Shown: positions 17,798 through 26,337 of the stretch, piece after piece
Layout: every line of letters begins with the position of its first letter
Position numbering within the stretch: the stretch's first letter is position 1
Origin: Acrocarpospora pleiomorpha
GTDB taxonomy: Bacteria > Actinomycetota > Actinomycetes > Streptosporangiales > Streptosporangiaceae
Direction: 5' to 3'
Length of the DNA: 38,761 nucleotides
NCBI RefSeq assembly: GCF_009687885.1
Contig: NZ_BLAF01000085.1
Location: 3,821-42,581, forward strand
The notes under the pieces: model-generated
Databases searched by the model: none
What the model was told of the DNA's origin: nothing
What the model saw: the letters and a program-made list of their open reading frames with translations, nothing else
Program-made: the position numbers and the translations under genes

Positions 17798-17816
17798 GCT
17801 ATACATAGCAGTGCTA
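17798..17816. promoter_or_regulatory. Overlapping small dyads upstream of the XRE regulator
   Basis: Two inverted repeats overlap: GCTAT-AC-ATAGC (17798-17809) and TAGCA-G-TGCTA (17806-17816). They lie 32-50 bases before the XRE start codon, a position suited to an autoregulatory operator. I cannot define a convincing -35/-10 pair, so the promoter itself remains unplaced. Confidence 0.4.
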
Positions 17817-17911
17817 GTCCAATGGGAGGAGAAGGCTGTTCTAGATGATGCGCAAGTGACCCTATCTATCCAGGTCATAGCCGCTATAGTTTCAGAACGC
17901 CCTCGTCTCAC

Positions 17912-17929
17912 CATGTTGCACATGTTGCA
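17912..17929. repeat. Tandem 9-bp repeat CATGTTGCA x2
   Basis: Two adjacent perfect copies of CATGTTGCA lie in the 281-base gap between the XRE regulator and HyuB. The gap is less GC-rich than its surroundings. The repeat is about 150 bases upstream of the XRE start. Whether it is an operator or chance is unclear. Confidence 0.4.
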
Positions 17930-18015
17930 CGATGATCGAGAAATGCGGAAGAGATGTAGCGCGGCGACGACTCATTGAATGACAGAACTCCCTCACAGGA
18001 GGGTTGCCCTCATAC

Positions 18016-18044
18016 CCGGTGACGGAAATATCCCCCGTCACCGG
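18016..18044 (-). terminator. Hairpin terminator after HyuB
   Basis: A perfect 10-bp stem (CCGGTGACGG / CCGTCACCGG) with a 9-nt loop starts four bases past the HyuB stop on the minus strand. There is no clear T tract. It separates the hyu genes from the XRE operon. Confidence 0.75.
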
Positions 18045-18047
18045 ATA

Positions 18048-19865
18048 TCAGCGGAGATCGACCTCCGCGTGCGGCTGGCCGCCGGACAGCTTCGGATAAC
18101 CCGGTCCGCGGTCGAAGAACGCCTCCGACAGAACGGGCATGCTCGCGCGAAGTTCCTCCGTGGCCGCCTCGTCCACCACCAAGTCGGCGGAGAGCACCAC
18201 GCCGTACTCGTGCCGGGCGCACTCCAGGGACACCTTCCCGTCCCGCACGTCGTCCGCCACCCGCTGCGGCTCCCGCTCGAAGGGCGACCCCCAGCCGCCC
18301 CCGCCGGTGGTGCGAACCCGGACGATCTCCCCTTCGCGCACCGGGAAGTCGTCCACGAGCCCGTCCATCTCGACCCCGTTGACGGTCACCACGAACGGCC
18401 GCCCGGCCCGCCCGCCGTTGACCCCCCAGCAGCTCAGGATCGACCGGTCCGCGATGGACATGAAGGACGCGTCCCGCAACATCCGGATGTGCTTGTCGTA
18501 GCCGAGACCGCCCCGGAACCTCCCCGGGCCGCCGCTGTCCACGGCCAGCCCGAGGCGCTCCACCCGGAACGGCCAGCGGGCCTCGGCGAACTCGACCGGG
18601 ATGTTCCGGGAATCCGGCACGATGTGGATGGTGTCCTCGCCGTCGGCGTACCAGCGTCCGCCGGAGCCGCCGCCGAGGACCTCGCGCATCAGGTAGTCGT
18701 TGCCGCCCAGGTCATGGCCGTACACACCGGTGTAGCGGATCGTCTCCTGGTCGGCGGGCATACGCCCGCCGGTCGCCTTGGCCAGCACCCCGGCGAGCAC
18801 GCCCAGCAGGCGCAGGATCACGAACGTGCGGGCGTTGGTCGGGGCCGGGAAGATGGGCGTGAGCAGGGTGCCCTTCTCCGGGAACACCATCTTGATGAGC
18901 GGGACCACGCCCTCGTTGACGTCGAGTTCGGCCATGCGTTCCGGCGTCTCGGCCAGGTTGCGCAGGATCGGCGCCAGCCACTTCTTCAGGAACACCCCGT
19001 CGGCGTAGTCGCCCGCGTGGTTGATCGGGCCCTTGGCCTGCGGCGACGTGCCGGTGAAGTCGATGATCAGCGGCTCGGGGGCGGCGTGGTCGACGGTCAG
19101 CGTGATCCGCTGCGCGTGCAGCCGGGGCTCGTCCACGCCGTCGTGCTCGGCGTAGTCCTCCCACACGTGCACGCCTTCGGGAATCTTCGCCAGCAGCTCG
19201 CGGCGGAAGGTCTCGGTGGTCTTGCCGATGATCGCGTCGAAGCAGGCGTCGACCGCGTCCCGGCCGTACCGGTCGAAGAGCTCGCCGAGGCGGCGGGCGC
19301 CCATCAGGCAGGCCGAGCACTCCGCGTCCAGATCCCCGGCCAGCGAGTCGGGCATGCGCGAGTTGCGGGTCATAATCCGCAGCGCGGCGTCGTTGGGCAT
19401 GCCCTGGTCCCAGAGCCGGATCGGCGGGACCATCAGCCCTTCCTCGAAGACGCTGCGCGCCCCCGACGGCATCGAGCCCGGGCAGGCCCCGCCGATGTCG
19501 TCGTGGTGGCCGAACGCCTGCACGAACGCGACCACCTCACCGGCGTGGAACACCGGGACGGTCACGCACAGGTCCGGCAGATGCCCGATGCCGCCTTCGG
19601 ACAGGTACACGTCATTGTGGAAGAACACGTCGCCGGGACGCATGGTGCCGATCGGGAAATCCCGCACGATCGGCTGCACCAGCGCCGAATACGACCGCCC
19701 GGTCAGCTTGCGCAGCTTGACGTCGTGGATACCGGCCCGGAAGTCGTGCGCGTCCCGGATCATGGGCGAGCGGGCGGTCCTGGCGATGGCGGTCTCGACC
19801 TCCATCTCGACCGAGGCCAGCGTGCCTTCGACGATCTCGATCAGGATCGGGTCAGCCGAGCTCAC
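18048..19865 (-). CDS. hyuB: Hydantoinase B/oxoprolinase family protein
   Basis: The beta component of the ATP-dependent hydantoinase/5-oxoprolinase/acetophenone-carboxylase family, which works with the HyuA subunit. Recognisable segments are RDFPIGTMRPGDVFFHNDVY, GIGHLPDLCVTVPVF, FGHHDDIGG, IIDFTGTSPQAKGPIN, the ATNARTFVILRLLG-like PTNARTFVILRLLG, DSGGPGRFRGGLG and TTGGGGWGSPFERE. The length of 605 residues fits. It starts with a GTG inside the 3' end of hyuA (14-base overlap). The gene symbol denotes the family; the substrate (N-methylhydantoin, 5-oxoproline or another) is not determined. Confidence 0.9.
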   Translation of the reverse strand: MSSADPILIEIVEGTLASVEMEVETAIARTARSPMIRDAHDFRAGIHDVKLRKLTGRSYSALVQPIVRDFPIGTMRPGDVFFHNDVYLSEGGIGHLPDLCVTVPVFHAGEVVAFVQAFGHHDDIGGACPGSMPSGARSVFEEGLMVPPIRLWDQGMPNDAALRIMTRNSRMPDSLAGDLDAECSACLMGARRLGELFDRYGRDAVDACFDAIIGKTTETFRRELLAKIPEGVHVWEDYAEHDGVDEPRLHAQRITLTVDHAAPEPLIIDFTGTSPQAKGPINHAGDYADGVFLKKWLAPILRNLAETPERMAELDVNEGVVPLIKMVFPEKGTLLTPIFPAPTNARTFVILRLLGVLAGVLAKATGGRMPADQETIRYTGVYGHDLGGNDYLMREVLGGGSGGRWYADGEDTIHIVPDSRNIPVEFAEARWPFRVERLGLAVDSGGPGRFRGGLGYDKHIRMLRDASFMSIADRSILSCWGVNGGRAGRPFVVTVNGVEMDGLVDDFPVREGEIVRVRTTGGGGWGSPFEREPQRVADDVRDGKVSLECARHEYGVVLSADLVVDEAATEELRASMPVLSEAFFDRGPGYPKLSGGQPHAEVDLR

Positions 19866-21897
19866 GTCGGACCTCCAAGTTGCCGTAGTCGTCCATGGTC
19901 GCCGTGAAACCGGGATGGATCGGAAGCGTCGAGCCGTACTCCTCGATGACGGCGGGCCCGGTCACGACCGCGCCGGCGCCGAGCTCGTGCCGGCGATAGA
20001 TCACCGTGCGGGCCCAGTTCTCGTAGAAGACGTCCCGCGTGCAGACCGGGCTGGGCTCGTCCGGCTGGTACGGCCTGCGCGCCACGATCGGCCGGGTGAT
20101 CGGCCCGATGCCGGAAACCCGCAGGTTCACCCATTCGACGGCGTGCTGGGGGTCGTCGCGGTAGCCGTACCCGTAGAGCTTGAAATGGGCTTCGTGGAAG
20201 CGCTCCAGGACGGCCTCGCGCCAGGCCGGGGTGAGGGGGCCTTCGGGCGCGGGCACCCGGACCTCGTATGCCTGGCCGTAGTAGCGGAGGTCGGCGCTGC
20301 GCGCGTACACGTGGTCGGTGAAGCCCTCCCGGTCCAGCGCCTCGGCGGCCTGGGCCTCCAGCTCGGCGAGGATGGCGGACATGGCCTCCAGCGACGGATC
20401 CCTGGTCACGTGGGTCCGGACGTAGTCGTTCTTGACGTCCACGGTGAGCAGCCCGAACGCGGACACGTTGCCCGGCTCGGGCGGGATGATCGCGGCCTTG
20501 AGGCCGAGCACGTCGATCAGGCGGCAGGCCAGCAGCGGGCCCGACCCGCCGAACGCGACCAGCGGGAAGTCGCGGACGTCGAGGCCGCGCTTGACGGTGA
20601 TCTGCCGGATCGCGTTGGACTGGTTGAACGCGCTGATCTCCAGGATGCCGGTCGCGCAGCGTTCCGGGGTGAGGCCGAGTTTGGCGGCGAGCCCCTCGAT
20701 CCCGGCCCTGGCCGCCGCCGCGTCCAGCGGGATCTCGCCGCCGAGCAGGTGCGGGGGGACCCGGCCCAGGAACACGTGGGCGTCGGTGACGGTCACCTCG
20801 GTGCCGCCCTTGCCGTAACACATCGGCCCCGGGTCGGCGCCCGCGGACTTGGGACCGACCTTGAGGGTGCCCTCCGGGGAGATCCACGCGATCGAGCCGC
20901 CGCCCGCTCCCACGGTCACGATGTCGATCATCGGGATCTTGCAGGGGTAGCGGCCGATGCTGCCCTCGGTGGTCTGGGAGGGTTCGCCGTCCACGACCAC
21001 GGCCACGTCGGTGGAGGTGCCGCCGCCGTCCAGGGTGATCACGGAGGGGTGGCCTGCCGTACTCGCGATCAGGGCCGCGCCGAGCGCGCCCGCCGCGGGT
21101 CCGGACAGGACGGTGGTGATCGGCTGGTGCACCACCTCGGCGGCGGAGAGCACGCCGCCGTTGCTCTTCATCACCGAGAAGCTCCGCCCGAGCCGGTCGG
21201 AGAGGTTGTCGATGTATTTCCGCATGATGGGTTTCACGGCGGCGTCGACCAGGGTGGTCACGGAACGCTCGTACTCGCGGTATTCGCGCAGCACGTCGCT
21301 GGAGAGCGAGACGACCGCGTCCGGATGCTCCGTGGCCAGCACCTGCCGCATGCGGCGCTCGTGCTCCGGGTTGGCGTAGGAGTGCAGGAAGCACACGCCG
21401 ATCGCGGTGACGCCCTGCTCGCGGAACCAGCGCGCGACCTCGATCGCCGCGCCCTCGTCGAATGGGCGCACCTCCGCGCCCAGGTGGTCGAGCCGCCCGC
21501 CCACCGTCTTCACCCGGTGCACGGGCACGATCCGGGGCGGTTTCACCCAGAAGTAGGAGTTCCCGTAGCCGTCCGGCACGCTCTGGCGGGCGATCTCCAG
21601 GATGAACTCGAAACCCTCGGTCGTGACGAAGCCCAGGTGGGGGGTCCCGTCCTGCCGGTCTTCCAGCAGCTGGTTGGTGGCCACCGTGGTGCCGTGCACC
21701 AGCGCGGACACGGCGTCCAGACTCTCTGTGCTCCCGTGCAGGTTAAGAACCTTGTGGACCCCTGCCAGAAATCCGTCGGCCGGATTGGCAGGAGTAGAGG
21801 GAGTCTTGGTCGTGACGATCTGGCCGGAAGCCTCATCCACCAGAACCACGTCGGTGAACGTGCCGCCGGTGTCGACCCCGATACGGACGCTGTGCAT
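19852..21897 (-). CDS. hyuA: Hydantoinase A/oxoprolinase family protein
   Basis: The ATP-binding alpha component. The N-terminal phosphate-binding motif GVDTGGTFTDVVLVDE is clear, followed by STPANPADGFLAG, ALVHGTTVATNQLLE, a second nucleotide-type motif LDGGGTSTDVAVV and VGAGGGSIAW. The C-terminal part has YRDDPQHAVEWVNLRV. At 681 residues it has the normal length of separate HyuA proteins. It is the first gene of the pair. No amidohydrolase of the carbamoylase type sits next to it, so a hydantoin-to-amino-acid route is not complete here. Confidence 0.92.
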   Translation of the reverse strand: MHSVRIGVDTGGTFTDVVLVDEASGQIVTTKTPSTPANPADGFLAGVHKVLNLHGSTESLDAVSALVHGTTVATNQLLEDRQDGTPHLGFVTTEGFEFILEIARQSVPDGYGNSYFWVKPPRIVPVHRVKTVGGRLDHLGAEVRPFDEGAAIEVARWFREQGVTAIGVCFLHSYANPEHERRMRQVLATEHPDAVVSLSSDVLREYREYERSVTTLVDAAVKPIMRKYIDNLSDRLGRSFSVMKSNGGVLSAAEVVHQPITTVLSGPAAGALGAALIASTAGHPSVITLDGGGTSTDVAVVVDGEPSQTTEGSIGRYPCKIPMIDIVTVGAGGGSIAWISPEGTLKVGPKSAGADPGPMCYGKGGTEVTVTDAHVFLGRVPPHLLGGEIPLDAAAARAGIEGLAAKLGLTPERCATGILEISAFNQSNAIRQITVKRGLDVRDFPLVAFGGSGPLLACRLIDVLGLKAAIIPPEPGNVSAFGLLTVDVKNDYVRTHVTRDPSLEAMSAILAELEAQAAEALDREGFTDHVYARSADLRYYGQAYEVRVPAPEGPLTPAWREAVLERFHEAHFKLYGYGYRDDPQHAVEWVNLRVSGIGPITRPIVARRPYQPDEPSPVCTRDVFYENWARTVIYRRHELGAGAVVTGPAVIEEYGSTLPIHPGFTATMDDYGNLEVRRELG

Positions 21898-21988
21898 GCT
21901 CCAGTTTCTACCGACGACCTGCGAGGTGTGAAATCAGCGCACTATGCCGAAGAATCTGGAAATCGTCGTCATAGCCTGCCCGCCGACC

Positions 21989-22366
21989 TCACCCACGACC
22001 CGGCCGCCGCACCGGCCCCATGATGTGGTCGATGTTCTGCGGCCCGACGTACGCGGCCATCCTGGTCGCCCGATCATTGGCCCGCCGCAACTCCGCCTCG
22101 GCCCTGTCCTTGCCGGACTGCCCCGCCTGCACTCCGAAGTACGCCCCGATGATCGTCCCCACGACTCCGGCCATCCCCGCGAACAACGTCCCCGCTTCCC
22201 CGGTCCGCAAGACGGCCACCGCGAACCCGACCAGAATCACCACCAGCCCGGTGAGCACGACGTAGAAGCCATACCGCCAGCGCGCGGCGTCCGACTGCGC
22301 CTCGGTCATGTCGTCCGGGACCATCATCGCGTCCAGATCAGCGGGGGTCTCGCCTGGTGTGGTCAC
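21989..22366 (-). CDS. Small two-span membrane protein, function unknown
   Basis: A 125-residue protein with two predicted membrane helices, YGFYVVLTGLVVILVGFAVA and a Gly/Ala-rich span around GTLFAGMAGVVGTIIGAYFG. A basic helical tail follows (GKDRAEAELRRANDRATR). I place the start at the GTG at 22366 because AGGAGG lies five bases ahead. A longer frame to 22507 has no such site. It lies 91 bases upstream of hyuA on the same strand and may share a transcript. No family is recognised. Confidence 0.75.
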   Translation of the reverse strand: MTTPGETPADLDAMMVPDDMTEAQSDAARWRYGFYVVLTGLVVILVGFAVAVLRTGEAGTLFAGMAGVVGTIIGAYFGVQAGQSGKDRAEAELRRANDRATRMAAYVGPQNIDHIMGPVRRPGRG

Positions 22367-22634
22367 GGTTGCCTCCTGGGCTCTCAGATACCTAGGGGAG
22401 AAATCTCCCACGAAGTCCCGGTCGTGCCAAACCTTCGGAGACCACATACCACGCAGCCAGTAGGTCGGTTGCAAAGGCGCCAGGCGGTCGGTCCTGCACA
22501 TGGCCACTGTGCTGCGTGATAGGGGTGACCATCGAGGTCGTCAGCGTACAGGGCCGCCGTGCGGGTGCGATCCGAACGGTTCTGGGGCGGCTAGGATGAT
22601 CGCTTGCGGCTGCCGATCGGTGGGCTCGCAGCAT

Positions 22635-22665
22635 AAAGACCTCCGATTCTTGATCGGAGGTCTTT
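22635..22665. terminator. Bidirectional Rho-independent-type terminator
   Basis: A perfect 13-bp stem AAAGACCTCCGAT / ATCGGAGGTCTTT with the 5-nt loop TCTTG. The stem ends in TTT on both strands, so it could act in either direction. No gene ends immediately next to it, which leaves open that a short unannotated transcript from 22500-22630 ends here. Confidence 0.8.
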
Positions 22666-22847
22666 GCGATGGATGTCCACTTAAAACATGAACATCCACG
22701 GCCCAAGCAGGATGAGCGTGAGCATCTTCGGTCAACCTCCTGCTGCGGCCTCATAGTGCCGCCCTGTGCTGTCTATGAATTTCGGAGACAGTGTCACCAC
22801 ATGTCCGTTTTCCGACATCGTGTTCCGGCCGGGCCGAATGGGCCGTT

Positions 22848-22860
22848 TAGTGGTGCACTA
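22848..22860. promoter_or_regulatory. Operator-like dyad TAGTG-GTG-CACTA (copy 1)
   Basis: A perfect dyad that extends to TTTAGTG-GTG-CACTAAA (22846-22862). A TATAGG that could be a -10 element lies at 22871-22876, so the dyad would overlap the -35/spacer region. The same core recurs 68 bases downstream. Confidence 0.6.
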
Positions 22861-22915
22861 AAACCCACTCTATAGGCAGATGTGTGTGATGTCGACCTCG
22901 TCCAATACGAAGCGG

Positions 22916-22928
22916 TAGTGAAACACTA
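22916..22928. promoter_or_regulatory. Operator-like dyad TAGTG-AAA-CACTA (copy 2)
   Basis: A perfect 5-3-5 dyad with the same half-sites as the copy at 22848-22860. Both lie upstream of the SARP gene start at 23107. Confidence 0.6.
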
Positions 22929-23106
22929 TTCGGTCCTGACACGGGGTCGGGGACATCGCGGCGACCCGTGGATCGTTCCGGCGAAGAGTTCAGGCACCGG
23001 CGAGGCGTGAACCTTACAGTTCGCATCGGTGCGGCTTTACTCCTGGATTTCGGTATCCAATGATGAGAAACTCTCGGAAAGTCCTGTCCCCTACTTAGGG
23101 GCTATC

Positions 23107-26100
23107 GTGGAATTCCGGTTACTCGGACCTATCGAAATCTGGCGCAAACAGACGCGCCATAACGTGGGGTGGGCCAGGGAGCGCCATGTGCTGGCGGCTT
23201 TGGCGCTTACCCCAGGTCAGCCGGTCCCGACCGAAATACTCATCGACCGAGTATGGGACGGCAATCCGCCGAATAAAGCGCGGGACAATTTGTACACCAA
23301 AGTGACCCGGCTGCGAGCACGGCTGCAGGAGATCGGGGCCGACGCCCAGGTCAGCAGCCGTGGCGGGTCGTACATTCTGGAGACCGATCCCGAGAACGTG
23401 GATTACTACCGCTTCCGGCAATTGCGCGTCCAGGCGCGCGCAATCGCCGAAAGCGGCGACGAGCAGGAGGCCGTGCGGTTATTGAACATGGCGGCGGAGC
23501 TGTGGCGTGGGGAACCGCTGGCGGGCCTTTCCGGATCCTGGGTGGACCGCACCAGAAAGGGCATCGAAGACGAACTCCTCGGGGGCGCCGTCGAACGCAT
23601 AGAATTCGAACTACAGCTCGGACGCCACGCCGATATGGTGACGGAACTCTCGGCCCTCGCGGACGGCTACCCGTACCACGAGAAACTGGTCGAATTGCTA
23701 ATGACCGCTCTCTACCGCAGCGGCCGTCAGGTCGAGGCCCAGGACGTCTACCGGCGTACCCGGCAGCATCTGGTCACCGGATACGCCTCCGAAGCTGGTC
23801 CGCAACTGCGGGAACTCCACCAGCGCATTCTGCGCGGCGATGCCTCATTACTGCTGTCCCCTGGCATGGGCCGGGCGAGGAACAACCTGCCCCGCGACAC
23901 ATCCACCTTCACCGGCCGCACCGGCGAGATCGCCCGATTGCTGGCCATGGCCACCCCGCACGAGACGGCCGTCACCGTGCTGGCCATCGACGGGATGCCG
24001 GGGGTCGGGAAATCCGCGCTGGCCGTGCATCTGGCGCATCGGCTCGCCGGGCGGTATCCGGACGGGCAACTCCACCTCGATCTCTATGGCCATGACACGG
24101 AGCGCGCACCGCTCGATCCGCTCGCCGCGCTGGACCAACTGCTGCGGATGCTCGGCATCCCCGCCGCGCGAATCCCGCCTGGCCTGGATGAGCGCGCGAC
24201 TTTGTGGCGAGCGGAGTTGGCCCGGCGTAAGGCCCTGATCGTGCTGGACGGCGCGGCCGGGCACGAGCAGATCCGCCATCTGTTGCCGGGCACGCCCGGA
24301 TGCCTGGTCCTGATCACCAGCAGACGCCGCCTGGCCGGGCTGGATGACATTCAATCGCTTTCTCTGGAAGCCCTGCCGCCGGAAGACGCGGCCACGCTGT
24401 TCGGCCGGATCATCGGTCACGGCCGGGCCCGCGAGACGGACGAGGTCGCCACGCTCATGCGGCTGTGCGGCTATCTGCCCATGGCCATCCAACTGGTCGG
24501 AAACCGGATCCAGCACCGGTCTTCCTGGCAGGTCGCGGATCTGGTCGCGCTGCTCGGCGACAACAACCGCAGGCTGGCCGAGATCCGGGCCGACAACCGA
24601 GAGATCACCGCGGCTTTCGAATTGTCGTATCAGGGACTCGACCCCGTACGCCAGGAGGCGTTCCGGCTGTTCGGACTTCACCCAGGGGCGGAATTCGGTA
24701 TCGACAGCTCCGCCGCGCTGCTCCAGGCGGATCTGCACACCACGGAACGAATTCTCGACGACCTGCTCGATCACCACCTCATCGCCGAACCGCGACGCGG
24801 CAGATATCAATTCCACGACCTCATCCGCGACTACGCGCGCCAGCTCTCCGCCGACCGGCCGGACCTCCAACGCCGCGTGGCACGTTCCCGGCTACTCGAC
24901 TTCTACTTGTTCACCGCGGATCGCGCCGATCAGCTCTTACATCCCCGACGCGTGGGCCTGCCGATAGAGGTCAGCGGCCCGCCGCCGGCCCTGCCCCGGC
25001 TGGAGACCGCGGAGGACGCCCGGAATTGGTTCACCGGCGAAGTGGACAACCTCCTTCATCTCTCCGCGTACGCCGCCGACGATCGCTGGCCGAAACACGC
25101 GGCATTGCTCGCGCACGTGCTCAGCCAGTTCTTGGAGACGTCCGGGCACTGGAAGGAAGCCGTCGGCCTGCACCAGCGCGCGATCGACGCGTGGCGGCTC
25201 CTCGGCGACCAAGCCGGCGCGGCACGGGCACGCGCCGATATCGCCCGCATGTTGTCGCGGGCCGGCAATCAAGACAATGCCTTCGAACAGGCCACCCAGG
25301 CGCTGACCATCCAGCGCGGGCTGAACGACCAGCACGCCATCGCCGACCTGCTCGATCTGATCGGCGTCATCTACATATATCGCTCCGAATACACGATCGC
25401 CCTGGAGTACTGCGAGCTGGCGCTCCAGACCCAGCGCGCTCTGGGCGACCGGCGAGGCGAGGCGGCAAGCCTCAGCCACCTGGGCATCGCCTTGTGGCAT
25501 CTGGGCGACTATCCGGAGGGTGATAGCCGGATGCGTCAGTCCTTGGCCATCTGGCAGGAGATCGACGATCCACGCGGCAAGCAGATCACGTTGAACAACC
25601 TGGGCGACTTCGAATTACAGCTCGGGCGTGCCGCGTCCGCACTCCAGTACTACGAGCAAGCCACGGCCGCCGACCCGGAAATGGGCCCGCAGCATCAGGC
25701 CATATGTTTCAACAACATCGCCAACGTGCGCCAGGACATGGGTGACCTCGCCGAAGCCAATCAGTACTACCGGAATGCGGTGAAGCTCTACCAGGAGATC
25801 GGGGACCGGCGCGGCGAAGCTGACGCCCTGAACAATATCGGTAGTTGTTATGTTCGCATGGGCCGCGACAACGAAGCCTTCATCCACTTCCAGAAAGCCC
25901 GGAACATCGCCGTCGAGATCTCCGAGAGATTCATCGAATCACAGGCCCTCCGCCAGATCGCCGGCGTCCACCAACGCGCCGCACGCCACGACATCGCGCT
26001 GGACGGCTACGGCAAGGCGCTCGAACTCGCCCGCGCCATCGGCGACCTATACCAGCAGGCCCGCACTCTCGACCAGATGGGATTCTCCCTGCTCAACACG

Positions 26101-26238
26101 GGCAACGCGGGCCGCTCCGAAGAATGCTGGCAGCAGGCGCTCGCCCTCTACGACCAACTGGGTGTGCCGGAAGCCGAAGACGTCCGCGCCCGTCTCGGTG
26201 CCGCACACGCTCCAGATCGAACGGATTCCACCGCCTGA
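23107..26238 (+). CDS. AfsR/SARP-family transcriptional regulator (wHTH-BTAD-NB-ARC-TPR)
   Basis: A 1043-residue regulator. Domains in order: OmpR-type winged helix with the SARP opening VEFRLLGPIEIW (1 to about 95), BTAD (about 100-245, with AAELWRGEPLAGL and LVELLMTALYRSGR), NB-ARC ATPase (about 270-550; Walker A GMPGVGKS at 296-303, Walker B LIVLDG near 380, TSRRRLAGL), and a long C-terminal TPR array. I chose GTG 23107 because it begins at the conserved SARP motif and has AGGGG six bases ahead; the longer frame to 23029 adds an unconserved 26 residues. Such proteins activate secondary-metabolite or developmental genes. No biosynthetic cluster is evident next to it. Confidence 0.93.
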   Translation: MEFRLLGPIEIWRKQTRHNVGWARERHVLAALALTPGQPVPTEILIDRVWDGNPPNKARDNLYTKVTRLRARLQEIGADAQVSSRGGSYILETDPENVDYYRFRQLRVQARAIAESGDEQEAVRLLNMAAELWRGEPLAGLSGSWVDRTRKGIEDELLGGAVERIEFELQLGRHADMVTELSALADGYPYHEKLVELLMTALYRSGRQVEAQDVYRRTRQHLVTGYASEAGPQLRELHQRILRGDASLLLSPGMGRARNNLPRDTSTFTGRTGEIARLLAMATPHETAVTVLAIDGMPGVGKSALAVHLAHRLAGRYPDGQLHLDLYGHDTERAPLDPLAALDQLLRMLGIPAARIPPGLDERATLWRAELARRKALIVLDGAAGHEQIRHLLPGTPGCLVLITSRRRLAGLDDIQSLSLEALPPEDAATLFGRIIGHGRARETDEVATLMRLCGYLPMAIQLVGNRIQHRSSWQVADLVALLGDNNRRLAEIRADNREITAAFELSYQGLDPVRQEAFRLFGLHPGAEFGIDSSAALLQADLHTTERILDDLLDHHLIAEPRRGRYQFHDLIRDYARQLSADRPDLQRRVARSRLLDFYLFTADRADQLLHPRRVGLPIEVSGPPPALPRLETAEDARNWFTGEVDNLLHLSAYAADDRWPKHAALLAHVLSQFLETSGHWKEAVGLHQRAIDAWRLLGDQAGAARARADIARMLSRAGNQDNAFEQATQALTIQRGLNDQHAIADLLDLIGVIYIYRSEYTIALEYCELALQTQRALGDRRGEAASLSHLGIALWHLGDYPEGDSRMRQSLAIWQEIDDPRGKQITLNNLGDFELQLGRAASALQYYEQATAADPEMGPQHQAICFNNIANVRQDMGDLAEANQYYRNAVKLYQEIGDRRGEADALNNIGSCYVRMGRDNEAFIHFQKARNIAVEISERFIESQALRQIAGVHQRAARHDIALDGYGKALELARAIGDLYQQARTLDQMGFSLLNTGNAGRSEECWQQALALYDQLGVPEAEDVRARLGAAHAPDRTDSTA

Positions 26239-26337
26239 GATAAGCCCGCGAAACGAGCGGTCCCGATTCTCGGCAAACGATTCATCGGGCTCGCTCACCC
26301 CATTCCGCCTGATGCCTAAGAAAGACTCGACCCGCCT

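Larger units (their letters stand above)
22367..23106. other. 740-base intergenic region upstream of the SARP regulator
   Basis: There is no convincing gene. Left to right it holds the leader of the small membrane protein, a perfect 13-bp terminator stem (22635-22665), a CTGTCT-N11-AGACAG inverted repeat (22769-22791), an ATGTC-N8-GACAT inverted repeat (22801-22818), two TAGTG-N3-CACTA dyads, and then the SARP leader. Short open frames here lack homology-like content. The density of dyads suggests a complex promoter. Confidence 0.65.

Noticed and set aside
17784..17978. 64-codon plus-strand frame between the XRE regulator and HyuB
   Set aside because: No ribosome-binding site or family resemblance; the region looks regulatory.
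17979..19907. 642-codon plus-strand frame antisense to hyuB
   Set aside because: HyuB has continuous family motifs on the other strand; this frame is rich in Arg, His, Val and Gly and has no domain.
19216..22023. 935-codon plus-strand frame antisense to hyuA
   Set aside because: The HyuA reading is unambiguous; the long open antisense frame results from GC-rich codon use.
22500..22640. tRNA gene before the hairpin
   Set aside because: No T-loop GGTTCGA-type sequence or cloverleaf arms could be drawn.
22500..22691. 63-codon plus-strand frame spanning the terminator hairpin
   Set aside because: It reads through a perfect terminator stem and has Cys/Gly-rich text without conservation signals.
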